From Myxococcus xanthus (GTDB lineage: Bacteria > Myxococcota > Myxococcia > Myxococcales > Myxococcaceae), in NCBI RefSeq assembly GCF_006402735.1, contig NZ_CP017174.1, forward strand, positions 3,785,001 to 3,849,000: 64,000 nucleotides of DNA. The letters are read 5' to 3'. Shown piece by piece: positions 47,334 through 56,290 of the stretch (its first letter is position 1; each line of letters opens with the position of its first letter). A program made the position numbers and the translations under genes. The notes under the pieces are model-generated. The model was not told where the DNA came from. It searched no databases and worked only from the letters and a program-made list of their open reading frames with translations.

Positions 47334-48227
47334 ATGCGCACCACGGACGTTGCCAGGCACGACGAAGCCAGGTGCATCTGGCCCGCACGAGCCGTGCTCG
47401 GCGAGGGCCCCTTCTGGATGGCCACCGAGGGCGCGCTCTACTGGCTCGACATCCCGGGCCGCAAGGTGCACCGGCTGGAGCTCCAGAGCGGTGCCCAGGC
47501 GAGCTGGGACACCCCTTTGCGTATCGCCTCGCTCGCGCCCCGGCGGAGTGGAGGCTTCATCGCGGGGACGGAGCGAGGCCTGGCCTTCTACGAGCCCCGG
47601 AGCGCGCGCCTGGAGCGGCTGCTGGACCCGGAGCCGGAGCGCCCCCACAACCGCTGCAATGACGGGAAGGTGGACCCACAAGGCCGCTTCTGGGTGGGCA
47701 CCATGGATGACCACGAGAAGGCGCCCACCGGCGGGCTCTACCGGTTCGACGCCCAGGGACACCTCGCTCGAATCGATGAGGGCTACACCGTGACGAACGG
47801 CCCCGCCTTCAGCCCCGATGGGCGGACCCTCTATGTGAACGACTCGCCCCGGCGCGTCACCTACGCCTTCGACCTGAGCCCGGACGGCGCGGCCTCCCGT
47901 CGCCGGGAGTTCCTCCACTTCGACGAGCCCCACGGCTTCCCCGACGGAATGACGGTCGACGCGGAGGGCGGATTGTGGATTGCCTTCTACGGAGGGGGCT
48001 GCGTGCGCCGCTTCTCTCCGGACGGCGCGTGGCTGGCCGAGTACCGGCTGCCGGTGGCGAAGACGACCAGTGTCGCCTTCGCCGGGGACGCGTTGGACCG
48101 GCTGTTCGTCACCACCGGGCGGGATGGGCTCAGCGCGGAGGAACTCGAGGCCCAACCGCTGGCCGGTGGGCTCTTCGAGCTGACACCGGGCGTCCGCGGC
48201 GTCGCGCCGGTGCCCTTCGCGGGCTGA
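47334..48227 (+). CDS. SMP-30/gluconolactonase family protein
   Basis: 297 residues from ATG 47334, set by a GGAGGAG site. It is a six-bladed propeller hydrolase. Family landmarks are ARAVLGEGPFW (metal Glu), HNRCNDGKVDPQGRFWVGTMD (Asn and Asp contacts), TVTNGPAFSPDGRTLYVNDS, and HGFPDGMTVDAEGGLWIAFYGGGCVRRF. These enzymes hydrolyse sugar lactones, such as gluconolactone or L-arabinonolactone, with a divalent metal. The substrate is unassigned because no sugar dehydrogenase is adjacent. It converges on the zinc-ribbon protein gene. Confidence 0.93.
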   Translation: MRTTDVARHDEARCIWPARAVLGEGPFWMATEGALYWLDIPGRKVHRLELQSGAQASWDTPLRIASLAPRRSGGFIAGTERGLAFYEPRSARLERLLDPEPERPHNRCNDGKVDPQGRFWVGTMDDHEKAPTGGLYRFDAQGHLARIDEGYTVTNGPAFSPDGRTLYVNDSPRRVTYAFDLSPDGAASRRREFLHFDEPHGFPDGMTVDAEGGLWIAFYGGGCVRRFSPDGAWLAEYRLPVAKTTSVAFAGDALDRLFVTTGRDGLSAEELEAQPLAGGLFELTPGVRGVAPVPFAG

Positions 48228-48239
48228 CCCGGCTCAGCC
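48222..48239. terminator. Candidate bidirectional terminator at convergent stops
   Basis: GGCTGA (48222-48227) and TCAGCC (48234-48239) pair around a 6-base loop and contain the stop codons of both converging genes. The stem is short and without a T-tract, so this is only a candidate. Confidence 0.35.
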
Positions 48240-49406
48240 TTCCTCTTCGACTTCTTCTTCGTACTGCCGCGGGGGCAGCTCGGCGGCGCGAGCCGCGCGC
48301 AGGTGCTGCACCGCGAGGAAGCCCACCGCGCCCAGGCCGAAGACGAAGACGAAGGGCCCGGGGAGCAGGCGCATGTTCAGCCCCGCGAACGCGAGCGACA
48401 GGGCCACCGCGCCCGCGGGCAGGTAGCGCGTCCAGGACGGGCGCTCCACCTCCGGACGCAGCGCCAGCAGGGCGAGCACGGCCAGCAGCGCCAGCTCCAC
48501 CACCACCGACGCGGGCAAATCCCAGCCGCGCAGGTGGGTGACGCCGCCGCCGTAGCTGTAGAGAATGTCGTCGGTGGGCCGCTGCGTGGCGATGACGCGC
48601 AGCTCGGGCGGGCCCTGGGGCACTGGCGCGTTGTCCGGCACGCCCAGGTCCAGCTTCGCCGTGCCCCACGGCGCGAACAGCGCCAGCAGGCACACCGCCA
48701 CGCCGCCCAGGCCCAACAACCGCGGCATCGCCAGGAGCTGCCGGGGCTCGAAGTACGCGCCCACGCCGTCCTCTCCCGCGATGACCTTGCGATACTGGTC
48801 ATGGGCCACCAGCCCCACGCCCGCCACCATCAGGAGCGGTAGCACGCCCGGGCTGAGTGCGCGCAGCGCCAGCGCCACCATCACCGTGGTGGCGGTGGCG
48901 GCGGCCTCCGGCGTCATCAGCACCGCGGGCATCCGCTCGGTGAAGCCAGGCGACTGCTCCGCGGCGCGCAGCTCGCGTGCGACCAGCACCGTGCCACTCA
49001 CCACCGCCAGCAGCGTCCCGAGGAGGCCCACGCCAGAGGAGGAGAGCAGGGCGGACAGGAAGACGGCGCAGCCCACCACGATGATGCCCAGCACCGTGGG
49101 CGAGTGGGCCGGCACGTGCGCCAGCCACTTCGGCCCGTCGTAGGGCGGGGCGGACTGGCCCGGGTCCGTCTTGTCCTCGGGCGGAAGCTCGGGTGCGTTA
49201 CTCACGACATAGGGCCGCGAGTGCTCATCCGCCTCCTCGAGAATGTCCGCCGCATAGGCGGGCTCCGCCAGGTCACGCTGGGGCCGCGAAGAGCGGAGCG
49301 CGGCCCGGGCGCCCGTTCCCTTGGGCGGCTCGGGCATGGTCGCCCCGCAGTTCTCGCAGTACCGCAACCGGGAATTGGAGTCTTCACCACACTCCAGGCA
49401 CCGCAT
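48234..49406 (-). CDS. Zinc-ribbon membrane protein
   Basis: 390 residues. The start MRCLECGEDSNSRLRYCENCG is a CxxC...CxxC zinc ribbon (Cys3, 6, 17, 20). A charged linker and about eight hydrophobic helices follow (PTVLGIIVVGCAVFLSALL, LLGTLLAVVSGTVLV, VVVELALLAVLALLAL, LPAGAVALSLAFAGL). The tail is acidic (YEEEVEEEG). The family is not assigned. It lies 27 bases downstream of ccmG and may be co-transcribed with the ccm operon. A role in cytochrome maturation is unproven. Confidence 0.8.
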   Translation of the reverse strand: MRCLECGEDSNSRLRYCENCGATMPEPPKGTGARAALRSSRPQRDLAEPAYAADILEEADEHSRPYVVSNAPELPPEDKTDPGQSAPPYDGPKWLAHVPAHSPTVLGIIVVGCAVFLSALLSSSGVGLLGTLLAVVSGTVLVARELRAAEQSPGFTERMPAVLMTPEAAATATTVMVALALRALSPGVLPLLMVAGVGLVAHDQYRKVIAGEDGVGAYFEPRQLLAMPRLLGLGGVAVCLLALFAPWGTAKLDLGVPDNAPVPQGPPELRVIATQRPTDDILYSYGGGVTHLRGWDLPASVVVELALLAVLALLALRPEVERPSWTRYLPAGAVALSLAFAGLNMRLLPGPFVFVFGLGAVGFLAVQHLRAARAAELPPRQYEEEVEEEG

Positions 49407-49433
49407 ACCGCCACCTCGTTGGGACGACAGGGG

Positions 49434-49985
49434 CTACTTCCGCGCTGCCTCGGCGGGGGCGGAGGGCGTGGACAGCTCCTGAATGCGCAGGGCCAGCGTC
49501 TGCGGGTCGATAGGGCCCACATGCTTGCCCCGGATGATGCCGTTGGGGTCGATGAAGTACGTCTCCGGCACGCCCGCCACGCCGTAGTCCAGCGCCATCC
49601 GCGAACGAGGATCCACCAGCTGCGGGAAGCTGGCGCCGTACTGCTGGAGGAAGCCGCGCGCGTTGTCGTCGGTGTCCTGGAACACCACCCCCAGGAACAC
49701 CGCCTGCGAGCCGTACTGCCGCGCGCCCCACTCCAGCACGGGGTGTTCGACGCGGCACGGGCCGCACCAGGACGCCCAGAAGTTGATGACCACCGGCCGG
49801 CCCTTCAGGTCGGCCAGGCTCACCTTCTCTCCGCTGTCCAGCGCGCGCAGCCCGAAGTCCGGGGCCGGCTTGCCCTTCATCATGAAGGGGACTTCGTGCG
49901 GGTTGCGCCCGAAGCCCTTGAACAACACGAAGAGCAGGCCCGCGCAGAGGACCACGAAGCCCAGCGTGTAACGCCAGCCCTTCAT
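49434..49985 (-). CDS. ccmG: Thiol:disulfide interchange protein, CcmG/DsbE type
   Basis: 183 residues. An N-terminal membrane anchor ([19 protein letters not shown]) is followed by a thioredoxin-like domain with [13 protein letters not shown] (Cys74 and Cys77). [17 protein letters not shown] carries the cis-Pro region. It faces the periplasm and reduces apocytochrome c heme-site cysteines. It begins one base away from the ccmF stop. Confidence 0.93.
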   Translation of the reverse strand: MKGWRYTLGFVVLCAGLLFVLFKGFGRNPHEVPFMMKGKPAPDFGLRALDSGEKVSLADLKGRPVVINFWASWCGPCRVEHPVLEWGARQYGSQAVFLGVVFQDTDDNARGFLQQYGASFPQLVDPRSRMALDYGVAGVPETYFIDPNGIIRGKHVGPIDPQTLALRIQELSTPSAPAEAARK

Positions 49986-52006
49986 CAGGCGGCCCCTCGC
50001 TCGGCGTCACCACCCGTGAGCGGGGATGGGCCCACCGCCGGCGCGCCCGCCATGGCCACGGCGGCCTTCCGGCGCGGCCACAGCGCGATGAGGGTGCCCA
50101 GCACCAGCAGGGGGATGCTCCACCAGATCCACCCGACGAGCGGGAAGACCCAGATGTTGATGCTCGCCGTGCCGGCCTGCTCGGAGAAGGCCATCAGCGA
50201 CACGTAGAGGTCCTCGGCCGGCGTCTCCCGGACACCGGGGGTGCCAATGGGGTCCGTGCTGCGCTCGTAGTAGTTGAGCCGCGGCTTCAGCTCGGAGACC
50301 TTGCCGCCCGGGGACGTCACCTCCATGCGCGCCGCCACGTAGGTGCGGTGGGGCTCCTCGCCGCTGACCAGGCCCAGGTACTTCATCTGGTAGCCGCCCA
50401 GCTCGATGACCTGCCCCTTCTTCAGCGTGCCGGAGGTGTGCTTCACGTACGCGGAGGACGCGGCCACCGCGACGATGATGAGCACGATGCCCAGGTGCAC
50501 CACGTAGCCGCCGAAGCGGCGCTGGGCCTTGAGCGCGCTGGTGGTCAGCGCGGCGACGAAGCCTTCCTTGCGCTCGGACATGCGCACCCGCACCGGCGCC
50601 ACCAGCTCCCGCACCGTGATGACGGTGACGAAGCCCGCCAGACCGAAGGTCATCAGCGGGTACACGCCGCGCAGGCCCACCGCGAAGCACGCCGCCGTCA
50701 CCACCAGCCCCACCACGGAGGGGATGATGAACTGCCGGCGCAGCGTGGCCGGATCCGGCTTGCCCCAGGGGAGCACCGGGCCCACGCCCATCAGGAAGAG
50801 CACCGCGATGCCGCCCGGCACCGCCATCTTGTTGAAGTACGGCTCACCCACGCTCACGCGCACGCCGCGGACCGCCTCGGAGATGAGCGGGTACAGCGTG
50901 CCCAGCAGCACCGTGAAGGTGATGGCGACGAACACCAGGTTGTTCACCAGGATGCTCGCCTCGCGAGACAGCGGCGAGGCCAGCTGGCCTTCCGGCACCA
51001 GCAGCGGACCGCGCACCGCCAGCAGGCCCACGCACAGCACCAGCAGGACGCCCAGGAACACCAGGAAGGTGGGGCCGATGTCGGACTGGGTGAACGAGTG
51101 CACCGAGTTGAAGATGCCCGAGCGCGTCATGAACGTGCCCAGGATGGTGAGCACGAAGGACGCGAGCGCGAGGCTGAGCGTCCACAGCTTCAGCATCCGC
51201 TTGCGCTCCTGCACCATGGTGGAGTGCATGAACGCCGTCGCCGTCAGCCAGGGCAGGAAGGACGCGTTCTCCACCGGATCCCACGCCCAGTAGCCGCCCC
51301 AGCCCAGCACGGCATAGGCCCACCAGGCGCCCAGGATGATGCCAATGGACAGGAAGAGCCACGCCACCAGCGTCCAGCGCCGCAGGGGCGCCATCCACGC
51401 TTCGCCAATCTCGCCGCGCAGCAGGCCCGCCACCGCGACGCCGAAGGGCACCGTCATGCCCACGTAGCCCAGGTACAGCATGGGCGGGTGGATGACCATC
51501 AGGATGTGGTTCTGCAGCAGCGGGTTGGGGCCGGGGCCGTCCCCCGGCACCGGGGTCACCGCGCCCCAGGGGTTGGCCGGGCCCGCGATGAGGAAGGCGA
51601 AGAAGACGCCCACCGCCAGCATGGTGCCCAGCGCCAGCTGCATGTACCGCGCGTGCTCGCGCCGGTGGATGAAGGCGAAGACGGCGATGTATCCGCCCAT
51701 GATGAGGCCCCAGAAGAGGATGGACCCCTCCAGGGCGCTCCACAGCGAGACGATGGTGTAGACCAGCGGCGTGGCCCGGCTGCCCACCTGCGCCACGTAG
51801 CGCACGCTGAAGTCGTGCGTGACGAGCGCGTGGACCATCACCAGGTTGGAGCCCACCATGCAGGCGGCGAAGCCCCACACCGCGCGCAGCACCCACGGGA
51901 AGCCCGCGTCACTACGACGCAGGCCGCTCACCAGGCCCACGAGCGCGCCGAAGGCCGCGAACGCGAGCCCTCCGAGCACCAGGCCGTAGCCAACGGTTCC
52001 GTTCAC
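49985..52006 (-). CDS. ccmF: Cytochrome c heme lyase subunit CcmF
   Basis: 673 residues from GTG 52006, which overlaps the ccmE stop (GTGA). About 15 transmembrane helices are present. The conserved Trp-rich heme-handling segment is visible as WGGYWAWDPVENASFLPWL, with conserved His residues around it (HPPMLYLGYVG). CcmF takes heme from CcmE and, with the CcmH components, attaches it to apocytochrome c at the outer face of the inner membrane. No ccmH is in this window. Confidence 0.95.
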   Translation of the reverse strand: MNGTVGYGLVLGGLAFAAFGALVGLVSGLRRSDAGFPWVLRAVWGFAACMVGSNLVMVHALVTHDFSVRYVAQVGSRATPLVYTIVSLWSALEGSILFWGLIMGGYIAVFAFIHRREHARYMQLALGTMLAVGVFFAFLIAGPANPWGAVTPVPGDGPGPNPLLQNHILMVIHPPMLYLGYVGMTVPFGVAVAGLLRGEIGEAWMAPLRRWTLVAWLFLSIGIILGAWWAYAVLGWGGYWAWDPVENASFLPWLTATAFMHSTMVQERKRMLKLWTLSLALASFVLTILGTFMTRSGIFNSVHSFTQSDIGPTFLVFLGVLLVLCVGLLAVRGPLLVPEGQLASPLSREASILVNNLVFVAITFTVLLGTLYPLISEAVRGVRVSVGEPYFNKMAVPGGIAVLFLMGVGPVLPWGKPDPATLRRQFIIPSVVGLVVTAACFAVGLRGVYPLMTFGLAGFVTVITVRELVAPVRVRMSERKEGFVAALTTSALKAQRRFGGYVVHLGIVLIIVAVAASSAYVKHTSGTLKKGQVIELGGYQMKYLGLVSGEEPHRTYVAARMEVTSPGGKVSELKPRLNYYERSTDPIGTPGVRETPAEDLYVSLMAFSEQAGTASINIWVFPLVGWIWWSIPLLVLGTLIALWPRRKAAVAMAGAPAVGPSPLTGGDAERGAA

Positions 52007-52479
52007 TTCGCACCCATGGCGGTGGCGTCGGAGAGCGTCTCCTGCCACTGACGAGGATCCTCACCCTCCTTGGGGGCGCGGTACTCGTTGGAGTGGTTCA
52101 CCATCAGCCGGTTGGAGCTGAAGACGCCGGACTTGTCGTAGGTGCCTTCCACGACGACGCCAATCTTGTCGCGGAACATCTGCGGCGGCGTCTCCGTGGC
52201 GCGCACCAGCACGCTGGGCGCGCCTTCCTTGACGTCATCCGCCACGCGGAATTGCAGGGTGGTGTGCTCGGCGTTCCACTGGATGCTGCCTGCCTCCACC
52301 ACGCCACCCAGGCGGATGGTGGCCGAGTACGCCTTGTCACCCTGGCCCAGCATCTCCGACGGGCTCCAGTAGTAGACGAGGTTCTCACCGATGTTGCCGA
52401 AGGCCACGAATCCCAGGCCGGCCCCCGCGACGAGCAGGGCCCCCAGGGCAATCAGACGGTTGCGAGCGACGGGGGACAT
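52003..52479 (-). CDS. ccmE: Heme chaperone CcmE
   Basis: 158 residues. An N-terminal anchor (LIALGALLVAGAGLGFVAFG) is followed by an OB-fold domain. The covalent heme site is His129 in VNHSNEY with Tyr133, matching the HxxxY motif of CcmE. It receives heme from CcmC and passes it to CcmF. It lies between the ccmD-like and ccmF genes, overlapping the latter. Confidence 0.94.
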   Translation of the reverse strand: MSPVARNRLIALGALLVAGAGLGFVAFGNIGENLVYYWSPSEMLGQGDKAYSATIRLGGVVEAGSIQWNAEHTTLQFRVADDVKEGAPSVLVRATETPPQMFRDKIGVVVEGTYDKSGVFSSNRLMVNHSNEYRAPKEGEDPRQWQETLSDATAMGAK

Positions 52480-52485
52480 GGCAAC

Positions 52486-52674
52486 TCACTCCTTGGCGTC
52501 GGTGGGGGCTTTGGGCCGACGAACCCACAGGGACACAGCGTAGAGAACGAGCATGGCGACTGTAATGCCGTAGCAGGCCCAGACATAGCCCCAGCCGCCA
52601 ACGATGCGGCCGCTGCCCACCTGTCCGGGCGCCGCCGCGAGGAGCCACAGCATCTGCGTGGAAAGCGTCATCAT
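52486..52674 (-). CDS. ccmD: Small membrane protein, CcmD-like
   Basis: 62 residues, too short to stand out on its own but well placed: ATG 52674 is two bases after the ccmC stop and it ends six bases before ccmE. One membrane helix (GYVWACYGITVAMLVLYAVSLW) and a basic tail (VRRPKAP) fit CcmD, which helps release CcmE from the CcmABC complex. The call rests mainly on position, size and topology. Confidence 0.8.
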   Translation of the reverse strand: MMTLSTQMLWLLAAAPGQVGSGRIVGGWGYVWACYGITVAMLVLYAVSLWVRRPKAPTDAKE

Positions 52675-52676
52675 GT

Positions 52677-53390
52677 TCAGGCCACCCCCGAGGAGTTGGC
52701 GCCACCCGCGGCGGCGAGGTCCGACGGCAGCGCATCCGGGAGGGCCACCTCTGCCTGGCGCTCGGCCAGGGCCTGGCGGTAGCGCAGCACCAGGAACCAG
52801 AGGGTGAGGAACAGCATGCCGAACGCCGAAACGCGCAGGGCCAGCGTCATCTCCGGGTCCACCGTCTTCGGCGTGGACTGCACCTGGTGCAGGCTGCGCC
52901 ACCACCGCACGGAGAACCACACGATGGGCAGGTTGATGGCGCCGATGATGGCCACCACCGAACTCCACGTGGCGCGCTTCTCCGGGTCCTCTACGAAGCG
53001 CCGCAGCACCAGGTAGCCGGTGTACGTCACCAGCATGATGGCCTGCGAGGTCAGGCGCGGATCCCAGGACCAGTAGACGCCCCAGGTCGGCCGGCCCCAG
53101 ATGGCGCCGGTGATCATCCCCGCGGTGCCCAGCACCAGGCCAATCTCCGCGGACGCCTCGGCGGCGGCATCCAGCTTCCAGCTCGCCTTCATGAGGTAGC
53201 TGATGGCCACCCCGAAGTTGATGGCCATGGCCACCATGGCCACCCACTGGAGCGGGACGTGGACGTACATGATGCGCTGCACGTCACCCATCTCACGGTC
53301 CGGCGGTGCCCACGCCAGTCCCAGCCACCACCCCGCGGCGAGAACGACCAGGGCCAGCGCCGGCAGGCCCCACTTGATGAACTTTCCCAT
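52677..53390 (-). CDS. ccmC: Heme exporter protein CcmC
   Basis: 237 residues and six membrane helices. The Trp-rich heme motif WGVYWSWDPRLTSQ and flanking His residues (YVHVPLQW, SLHQVQ) are characteristic. CcmC loads heme on CcmE together with CcmAB and CcmD. It begins three bases after ccmB ends. Confidence 0.95.
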   Translation of the reverse strand: MGKFIKWGLPALALVVLAAGWWLGLAWAPPDREMGDVQRIMYVHVPLQWVAMVAMAINFGVAISYLMKASWKLDAAAEASAEIGLVLGTAGMITGAIWGRPTWGVYWSWDPRLTSQAIMLVTYTGYLVLRRFVEDPEKRATWSSVVAIIGAINLPIVWFSVRWWRSLHQVQSTPKTVDPEMTLALRVSAFGMLFLTLWFLVLRYRQALAERQAEVALPDALPSDLAAAGGANSSGVA

Positions 53391-53393
53391 CCG

Positions 53394-54095
53394 TCAGTCC
53401 TCGATGATCCGCGGGAACAGCAAGAAGCCTACGCCCCAATAAATCAGATTGAATCCGCCTAAAAGCCCCGCCCATGAGTCAAACTGACGCATGGGGTCTC
53501 CCTGAAGTACGAGCGTGGTCGCCTTGGCCGCGGAGAGGAGGGCTGGGATGACCAGCGGGAACAATAGCAACGGCAGGAGCACATCCCGTGCCCGGGCATT
53601 GCTTGAAATCGCAGCGTAGACGGTTCCTGGGGCGCTCAAGGCCAGGCTGCCGAGCAGGAGGATGAGCCCCAGGTCCACCACGCTGGTGACGATGCGCACC
53701 CCGTACAGGGCCACCATGACGGGCACCAGCAGGACGCCCAGGGCCGTCAGCAGCAGGGTGTTGCCCAGGGCCTTGGACAGGAAGATGGCGCGGGCGTCGG
53801 CGGGCGCCAGCCGGATGCCGTCCATGCACGCGTTCTCCGACTCGACGCGGAACGACTCGCCCAGGGCGAGCACGCTGGCGAAGAGGATGGCCAACCAGAA
53901 GTAACCACCGGCGTTCTTCTCCAGCAGCTTCGTGTCGGGGCCCAGCGCGAAGGAGAACATCAGCAGCGTGGCCAGCGCGAAGAAGATGATGGCGTTGAGG
54001 CGCGCGCGGGTGCGCCACTCGATGAGCAGGTCCTTGCGCAGCAGCGCCAGGGTCGCCGTCAAAAGGCCGATGGGGCGGGGACGCGAGGTGCTCAT
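53394..54095 (-). CDS. ccmB: Heme exporter protein CcmB
   Basis: 233 residues with six hydrophobic helices and the CcmB pattern (LRKDLLIEWRTRARLNAIIFFAL, RVESENACMDGIRLAPADARAIFLSKA). It is the membrane part of the CcmAB ATPase that frees holo-CcmE. Its ATG overlaps the ccmA stop. Confidence 0.93.
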   Translation of the reverse strand: MSTSRPRPIGLLTATLALLRKDLLIEWRTRARLNAIIFFALATLLMFSFALGPDTKLLEKNAGGYFWLAILFASVLALGESFRVESENACMDGIRLAPADARAIFLSKALGNTLLLTALGVLLVPVMVALYGVRIVTSVVDLGLILLLGSLALSAPGTVYAAISSNARARDVLLPLLLFPLVIPALLSAAKATTLVLQGDPMRQFDSWAGLLGGFNLIYWGVGFLLFPRIIED

Positions 54096-54751
54096 GCCGC
54101 CACCGCCCGGCCTTCCTGCAGGTGAAGGCGTTCTTCACACAGCGTCAGGCCTTGCTCGATGAGGTGGGTGGCCAGGATGACGGTGACGCCGCTGGCCTTG
54201 AGCTCCGCGATGATGGCCTCCATGTCGCGGATGCCGGCGGGGTCCAGCTCGCCGAAGGGCTCGTCGAGCAGCGCGATGGACGGCGCCTTGAGCAGCAGGC
54301 GGGCAATCGCCAGGCGCTTGCGCATGCCGGCGCTGAAGCTGCGGACCGGGCTGTCGGAGCGGCGGTCGAGCCCCACCCGGGTCAGCTCGGCGCTGGCGGC
54401 GTCAGCGGGCGAGGGCCGTCCCAAAAGCCGGGCCAGCACCGTGAGGTTCTGGTGCGCGGTGAGGTCCTCATAGAGGAAGCTGGCGTGCGACAGCAGCGCC
54501 ACGTCTCGGCGCACCGCGTCGCGCTCCACCACCGCGTCGCGGCCGAGCACCTCCACCCGGCCCGCGGTGGGACTCAGGGCGGTGGCCAGCAGGCGCAGCA
54601 GGGTCGTCTTCCCGGAACCGTTGTGGCCGGTCAGCAGCAGCGAGCGTCCGGCGGGGAGCGCGTACGTGAGACGCGCCAGGGCCCACCGGCGGCCATACCG
54701 CTTGCTGACGTCATGCAGGGCAAGCGCGGGGGCGGCGGAGAGGGGAGGCAT
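54092..54751 (-). CDS. ccmA: Heme ABC exporter ATPase CcmA
   Basis: 219 residues from ATG 54751. Walker A is TGHNGSGKTTLLRLLA, the signature is RSFSAGMRKRLAIARLLL, Walker B is SIALLDEPFGELDP, and the H loop is ILATHL. A longer in-frame start at 54916 adds a low-complexity, non-ABC extension and is rejected. It is the first gene of the ccmABCDEFG operon, in canonical order. Confidence 0.93.
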   Translation of the reverse strand: MPPLSAAPALALHDVSKRYGRRWALARLTYALPAGRSLLLTGHNGSGKTTLLRLLATALSPTAGRVEVLGRDAVVERDAVRRDVALLSHASFLYEDLTAHQNLTVLARLLGRPSPADAASAELTRVGLDRRSDSPVRSFSAGMRKRLAIARLLLKAPSIALLDEPFGELDPAGIRDMEAIIAELKASGVTVILATHLIEQGLTLCEERLHLQEGRAVAA

Positions 54752-55051
54752 CGGCGGGGGCGTTCGTATCCGGAAACCAGAACGTCCACCAGTGAAACCC
54801 AAGGTGGTGGCCTGGACGGAGAAAGGGCGAGCCCGTCGGGAGGAAAGGTTTTCCTCCCTATGTGGTCGGAGGTGCCCGCCGGGGGCCTCCGGGGTTCCAC
54901 GGAGGGGAACGTCCACTGCTCACCACGCGACCCGTTCGGACGGATGGCCCTCTCGACTGCCCGGTCCGGGGTGCCCAACCTCCTGGCACCTCCCCTGCAA
55001 CGGTGCGCGGGCATGCGAGGCGGACTCAGCTGATCCGCGCGGAGGGCGTGA
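54752..55051. other. Divergent intergenic region with a perfect 9-bp hairpin
   Basis: About 300 bases between ccmA and the deacetylase gene. GGGAGGAAA (54838-54846) and TTTCCTCCC (54850-54858) form a perfect 9-bp inverted repeat around GGT. It could be a regulator site or a transcript structure. No gene is supported here. Confidence 0.5.
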
Positions 55052-56290
55052 ATGGCGACGGGCAAGGTGGTGCGAAGAGCGGTCAAGGCGGCGGCGGCGG
55101 GGATGATCCATTACAGCGGGATGCGGCGGGCAATGGCCGCGTATCGGCGCTCCCAGTCTGGCGGGAGGCGCATCCTCATCGTGAGCTACCACCGCGTGGT
55201 GAGCGACTTCACCGGGGAGCTGCAGCGCTCGATTCCCGGGCTGCTCATCTCCCAGGAGACCTTCCGCCGGCACCTGGAGGAGGCGCACGCGGCGGGCTTC
55301 GAGCTGGCCTCCATCGGTGACGCGGTGGACGTCATGAATGGCCGCCGGGTGGCGAAGAAGGACCTGTGCGTCGTCACGTTCGACGACGGCTACCGCGACG
55401 TCTACCGGTACGCCTATCCGGTGCTCAAGGAGATGGGCATTCCGGCCATCACCTACCTGCCCACGGCGTTCATCAACACCGACAAGCGCTTCAACCACGA
55501 CCGGCTGTTCCACCTGCTTCGCCGTGTCCAGGAGCGCCGCTTCCGGCCGTTCTACGACTCGCTGCCCGCGCCCGCGCTGCAACTGCTGGGGCCCATCCTC
55601 TCCGGGCAGAAGACGGTGTCGGCGTCGCTGGACGACTTCATCGGCGAGCACCCCACGCGCGTGCTGACGGAGATCATCGACGCGCTGGAGCAGCAGCTCG
55701 GCGGCGGCGCGGACCTGCTGCCGGAGCAGGGCGACATCATGAACTGGGACGAGGTGCGCCGCATGGCGCGCGACGGCTTCGAGTTCGGCGCGCACACGCT
55801 GGGCCACACGGTGCTGACGCTGGAGCCGCAGGAGGTGGTGGAGCGCGAGATCCTGGAGTCCAAGCGCGCCATCGAGCGCGAGGTGGGCATCACCGTGCGC
55901 GACTTCGCCTACTGCAACGGCTGGTACTCGGACGAGGTCATCCGCGTGCTATCGGCCAACGGCTTCCGTTCCGGTGTCACCACGGAGGACATGCCCAACC
56001 GCATTGGCGGTGACCCGTTCACCCTCAAGCGCAAGGTGCTGTGGGAGAACTTCAGCCTGGGCATGCTCGGCGACTACTCGTCGGCACTCACCGGCTGCCA
56101 GCTGGATGACTGCTTCGGGGTGCTGGGCATGAGCAGCCCGGTGCCGGGGAAGCGCCCCCATTTCATCAGCGCCCCCACCGTGGGAAACCAGTTGAGCAGT
56201 GCCCCGGTGCGGGTGAGCCCCAAGCCAGCGACCAGCAATGAAATCGTGGTGGGTCCGGAGACCGCCACGACCATCCAGGAGGCTCCGTGA
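55052..56290 (+). CDS. Polysaccharide deacetylase (NodB-fold) family protein
   Basis: 412 residues from an ATG preceded by GGAGGG. The NodB motif 1 is VVTFDDGYRDVYRY (Asp111, Asp112) and the metal-binding motif 2 is FGAHTLGHTVLTL near residue 247. A further block (FAYCNGWYSDEV) resembles the C-terminal catalytic motifs. There is no cleavable signal peptide. It probably removes acetyl groups from a cell-surface polysaccharide or its lipid-linked precursor. Its stop overlaps the flippase GTG. Confidence 0.9.
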   Translation: MATGKVVRRAVKAAAAGMIHYSGMRRAMAAYRRSQSGGRRILIVSYHRVVSDFTGELQRSIPGLLISQETFRRHLEEAHAAGFELASIGDAVDVMNGRRVAKKDLCVVTFDDGYRDVYRYAYPVLKEMGIPAITYLPTAFINTDKRFNHDRLFHLLRRVQERRFRPFYDSLPAPALQLLGPILSGQKTVSASLDDFIGEHPTRVLTEIIDALEQQLGGGADLLPEQGDIMNWDEVRRMARDGFEFGAHTLGHTVLTLEPQEVVEREILESKRAIEREVGITVRDFAYCNGWYSDEVIRVLSANGFRSGVTTEDMPNRIGGDPFTLKRKVLWENFSLGMLGDYSSALTGCQLDDCFGVLGMSSPVPGKRPHFISAPTVGNQLSSAPVRVSPKPATSNEIVVGPETATTIQEAP

